DNA of 5,810 nt from Phycisphaerales bacterium (GTDB lineage Bacteria > Planctomycetota > Phycisphaerae > Phycisphaerales > UBA1924). The first letter of the stretch is position 1. Every line of letters starts with the position of its first letter. The stretch is from positions 1 through 5,810 of the forward strand of contig JAUXUZ010000446.1 in the NCBI GenBank assembly GCA_030680655.1, read 5' to 3'. The notes under the pieces are model-generated. The model worked only from the letters and a program-made list of their open reading frames with translations. It made no database searches and was not told the origin of the DNA. Positions 3,329 through 5,810 of this stretch are shown here, in pieces. The translations under genes and the position numbers were made by a program.

Positions 3329-5810
3329 ATGGAGTCAAGCCTGGTGAGCAAGCAGCCGGTGAAGGTAGAAGTTGACCGCGCTGCACCCGCAGTCGCGGCA
3401 AACGGCGCGATCGCCGATCAAGCCGAGGGCCGCCCCGACCCCGCCAAGTGCATCCGCGTCCGCGGTGCGCGCGAGCACAACCTCAAGGGGATCGACGTCG
3501 ACATCCCGCGCGACAGGCTGGTGGTCATCACCGGCCTCTCCGGCAGCGGCAAGTCCTCGCTCGCGTTCGACACCATCTTCGCCGAGGGGCAGCGCAAGTA
3601 CATGGAGAGCCTCTCCGCGTACGCGCGCCAGTTTCTCGACCAGCTCAAGAAGCCCGACGTTGAGGACATCCAGGGCCTGCCGCCGACGATCGCCATCGAG
3701 CAGCGCAGCAGCGGGCACAACCCGCGCTCGACCGTCGCCACCAGCACCGAGATCTACGACTACCTGCGTCTCCTCTTCGCACGCGTCGGCCAGCCGACCT
3801 GCTGGCACCCCACCAAGGTCCGCAAGGATGGCGCGGTGCTGGAACGCTGCGGCCGGCCCATCAGCGCCACACCCGCGAGCCAGATCGTCGAGGCCGTCGC
3901 GGCCCTCGCCGACTCGGCGGGCACGAAGATGACGGTGCTCGCGCCGGTCGTCCGCCAGAAGAAGGGCTTCCACCGCGACGTGATGGAAGAGCTCCAGCGT
4001 CAGGGGTGGTCGCGCGTGCGCGTCAACGGACAGATCAAAGACCTGCGCGAGGTGCTCAAGGACAGCGGCGACAACCCGCTCGGCCTTGGTCGCTACGAGA
4101 AGCACGACCTCGACGCCGTGATCGACCGTCTGGTGCTCAAGCCCGGAGACAGCGACACCCGCCAGCGCCTGGCCGAGAGCATCGAGGCGGCGTTGAAGCT
4201 CGCCGCCGGCACGGTGGTGATCAGCACCGAGACCGAGGGCGGCAAGGGCGGTAGCGCGAGCGTCTACGACCGTGTCTACAGCGATAAGCACGCCTGCGCC
4301 GAGCACGCCGAGTGCTCGCTCTCCGAGCTTGAGCCGCGCATCTTCTCCTTCAACTCACCCTTCGGTGCTTGCCCGGCGTGCGACGGCATCGGCGCCAAGA
4401 TGGAACTCGACGAGCTGCTGGTGATCCCCAACGACGAGAAGTCGTTCAAGGGAGGGGCCGTCGCGGCCTACGCCAAAAACATGGCCGTCCGCGGCTGGTT
4501 CTCGCGCGGGCTCAAGAAGTTCTGCCGCGCCCTCAACTTCGGCTACGACGATCCGGTGAAGGAGCTCTCACCCGAGCAGCGCCGCATCCTGCTGAGCGGC
4601 ACAACCTCTGAAGACACGGCCAGGTACAAGCTCAAGTTCAAGGGCCTGCTGCCCGAGCTCACCGAGTGGTGGAGCACCACCGAGAACGAATCGGTGAAAG
4701 AGTGGCTCGGCCAGTTCATGAGCCAGACGCCCTGCCTCTCGTGCCACGGCGACCGCCTGCGGATCGAGTCGCTGGCGGTGATGATCGCGACGACCCAGCC
4801 CCTCCCCGCCGAGACCGTTGCCGAGCGAACGCTCCACGGGCTCACCGGCGACAAGCACCGCGTCAACATCGGCGACTACGCCAAGCTCAACATCGCCGAG
4901 GCGGTCAAGGTGATCGACGCGCTCAAGCTCAGCAAGGAGCAGTCATCGATCGCCGAGCCGATCATCAAGGAGGTCCGCGCCCGGCTCGGCTTCCTCGCCA
5001 GCGTCGGGCTCGGATACCTCTCGCTCGACCGCAAAACGGCGACGCTCAGCGGCGGCGAGGCCCAGCGCATCCGCCTGGCGACGCAGGTCGGCAGCGGGCT
5101 CGTGGGCGCCTGCTACGTCCTCGACGAGCCGACCATCGGCCTCCACCAGCGAGACAACGACCGGCTCATCGGCACGCTGCGCCACCTCACCACCATCGGC
5201 AACACCGTCATCGTCGTCGAGCACGACGAGGACATGATCCGCATGTCCGACCACGTGCTCGACATCGGGCCCGGCCCGGGTGTCCACGGCGGGCGCGTCG
5301 TCGCGCAGGGCACCGCCGCGGAGATCGCCCGGCATCCCACCAGCCTGACTGGCCAGTACCTCTCCGGCCGGCTCAAGATCGAGGGGCCCGTCAAGCGGCG
5401 CCCGGTGAGCGAGAAGAAGGCCATCACCATCAAGGGGGCGCGTCAGAACAACCTCAAGTCGGTCGACGCGGCCTTCCCGCTCGGCGGATTCGTCTGCATC
5501 ACCGGCGTCAGCGGGTCGGGCAAGAGCACCCTCGTCAACGAGATCCTGCTCCCCGCCGTCAAGAAGGACGTCTTCGGCTCGCGCCTCAAGCCCGGCGCCC
5601 ACACCCGCATCACCGGCGCCAAGCAGATCGACCGCGTCGTTGAGGTTGACCAGTCCCCCATCGGGCGCACGCCGCGCAGCAACCCCGCCACCTACACCGG
5701 CTTCTTCGACGACGTCCGCAAGGCCTTCGCCGCGACCAAAGAGGCGAAGGTGCGCGGCTACGAGCCGGGGCGTTTCTCGTTCAACGTCAAGGGCGGCCGG
5801 TGCGAGAGCT
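3329..5810 (+). CDS. uvrA: Excinuclease ABC subunit UvrA (partial, C-terminus off window)
   Basis: UvrA is the DNA-damage-recognition ATPase of nucleotide excision repair. A dimer finds distorted DNA and loads UvrB, after which UvrC cuts. The window holds 827 codons; the usual length is about 940-970, so the C-terminus is cut by the window edge. The first ATPase has Walker A GLSGSGKSS (69-77), the signature LSGGEAQRIRLA (573-584), Walker B YVLDEPTIGLH (596-606) and the VEHD histidine loop (630-633). The UvrB-binding and insertion domains lie between Walker A and the signature. The second ATPase starts with Walker A GVSGSGKST (726-734) and VDQSPIGRTPRSNPATY (773-789). The sequence ends at C825, the first cysteine of the C-terminal zinc module (FSFNVKGGRCE). 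The first zinc module is C323-x2-H326-x2-C329...C348-x2-C351, not plain CxxC/CxxC. Compared with E. coli there are about 38 extra N-terminal residues. I chose the ATG at 3329, although GTG at 3344, with GGAG nine bases upstream, is an alternative. Confidence 0.97.
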   Translation, partial: MESSLVSKQPVKVEVDRAAPAVAANGAIADQAEGRPDPAKCIRVRGAREHNLKGIDVDIPRDRLVVITGLSGSGKSSLAFDTIFAEGQRKYMESLSAYARQFLDQLKKPDVEDIQGLPPTIAIEQRSSGHNPRSTVATSTEIYDYLRLLFARVGQPTCWHPTKVRKDGAVLERCGRPISATPASQIVEAVAALADSAGTKMTVLAPVVRQKKGFHRDVMEELQRQGWSRVRVNGQIKDLREVLKDSGDNPLGLGRYEKHDLDAVIDRLVLKPGDSDTRQRLAESIEAALKLAAGTVVISTETEGGKGGSASVYDRVYSDKHACAEHAECSLSELEPRIFSFNSPFGACPACDGIGAKMELDELLVIPNDEKSFKGGAVAAYAKNMAVRGWFSRGLKKFCRALNFGYDDPVKELSPEQRRILLSGTTSEDTARYKLKFKGLLPELTEWWSTTENESVKEWLGQFMSQTPCLSCHGDRLRIESLAVMIATTQPLPAETVAERTLHGLTGDKHRVNIGDYAKLNIAEAVKVIDALKLSKEQSSIAEPIIKEVRARLGFLASVGLGYLSLDRKTATLSGGEAQRIRLATQVGSGLVGACYVLDEPTIGLHQRDNDRLIGTLRHLTTIGNTVIVVEHDEDMIRMSDHVLDIGPGPGVHGGRVVAQGTAAEIARHPTSLTGQYLSGRLKIEGPVKRRPVSEKKAITIKGARQNNLKSVDAAFPLGGFVCITGVSGSGKSTLVNEILLPAVKKDVFGSRLKPGAHTRITGAKQIDRVVEVDQSPIGRTPRSNPATYTGFFDDVRKAFAATKEAKVRGYEPGRFSFNVKGGRCES

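Noticed and set aside
3115..3375. An 86-codon plus-strand open frame in the divergent spacer running into uvrA
   Set aside because: It is out of frame with uvrA, has no recognisable domain, and its end overlaps the uvrA start. A short leader peptide cannot be excluded but nothing supports it.
3335..4306. A 323-codon open frame on the minus strand, antisense to the 5' part of uvrA
   Set aside because: It is a low-complexity Ala/Leu/Asp/Val-rich translation typical of the complement of a GC-rich gene. It matches no family, while the plus strand here is unmistakably UvrA.
4666..5643. A 325-codon plus-strand open frame inside uvrA
   Set aside because: It is an out-of-frame, Arg/His/Pro-rich translation. 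The uvrA frame is uninterrupted over the same region and carries the ATPase motifs.

Overview
The window is GC-rich, densely coding bacterial chromosome. It most resembles a planctomycete, probably of the Phycisphaerae. The main reason is a tandem pair of prepilin-like proteins whose N-termini (F[TS]LIELLVVIAIIALLVGIL, then LAKAR) are typical of the large PulG-like families in that phylum. Weak or absent Shine-Dalgarno sequences before several genes fit this. The assignment is inferred from protein style alone; no rRNA or other taxonomic marker is present.

Layout: four genes lie on the minus strand, read from about 3037 down to 1. They are pseudopilin paralogue B (2123-3037), pseudopilin paralogue A (1179-2102), a DUF2071/YqjF-family protein (429-1169), and the N-terminal 116 residues of a nitroreductase-family flavoprotein with iodotyrosine-deiodinase-like features (349 to beyond the left edge). 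The gaps are 20, 9 and 79 nt, so the first three probably form one transcript and the fourth may be read through. A candidate sigma70-type promoter and a ribosome-binding site precede paralogue B. On the plus strand, divergent from this group, is uvrA, the nucleotide-excision-repair damage sensor. It starts at about 3329 and runs off the right edge after 827 codons, lacking roughly the last 120-150 residues. The 291-nt space between the divergent starts holds the candidate promoters and a GAAC-N3-GTTC palindrome.

How the genes relate: uvrA is a housekeeping repair gene with no evident functional tie to the minus-strand group. The two pseudopilins align without a gap over 296 residues and clearly arose by local tandem duplication. 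Both have Ala instead of Gly at the prepilin-peptidase cleavage position, and both carry decayed forms of the C-terminal H-X9-DG motif seen in planctomycete pseudopilins. Their function, and any link to the DUF2071 and flavoprotein genes, is unknown. I see no tRNA, rRNA, CRISPR, insertion sequence or phage gene, and no convincing new multi-gene system. The most noteworthy items are the atypical pseudopilin pair, the deiodinase-like active-site spacing in the partial flavoprotein, and the non-canonical first zinc module of UvrA.
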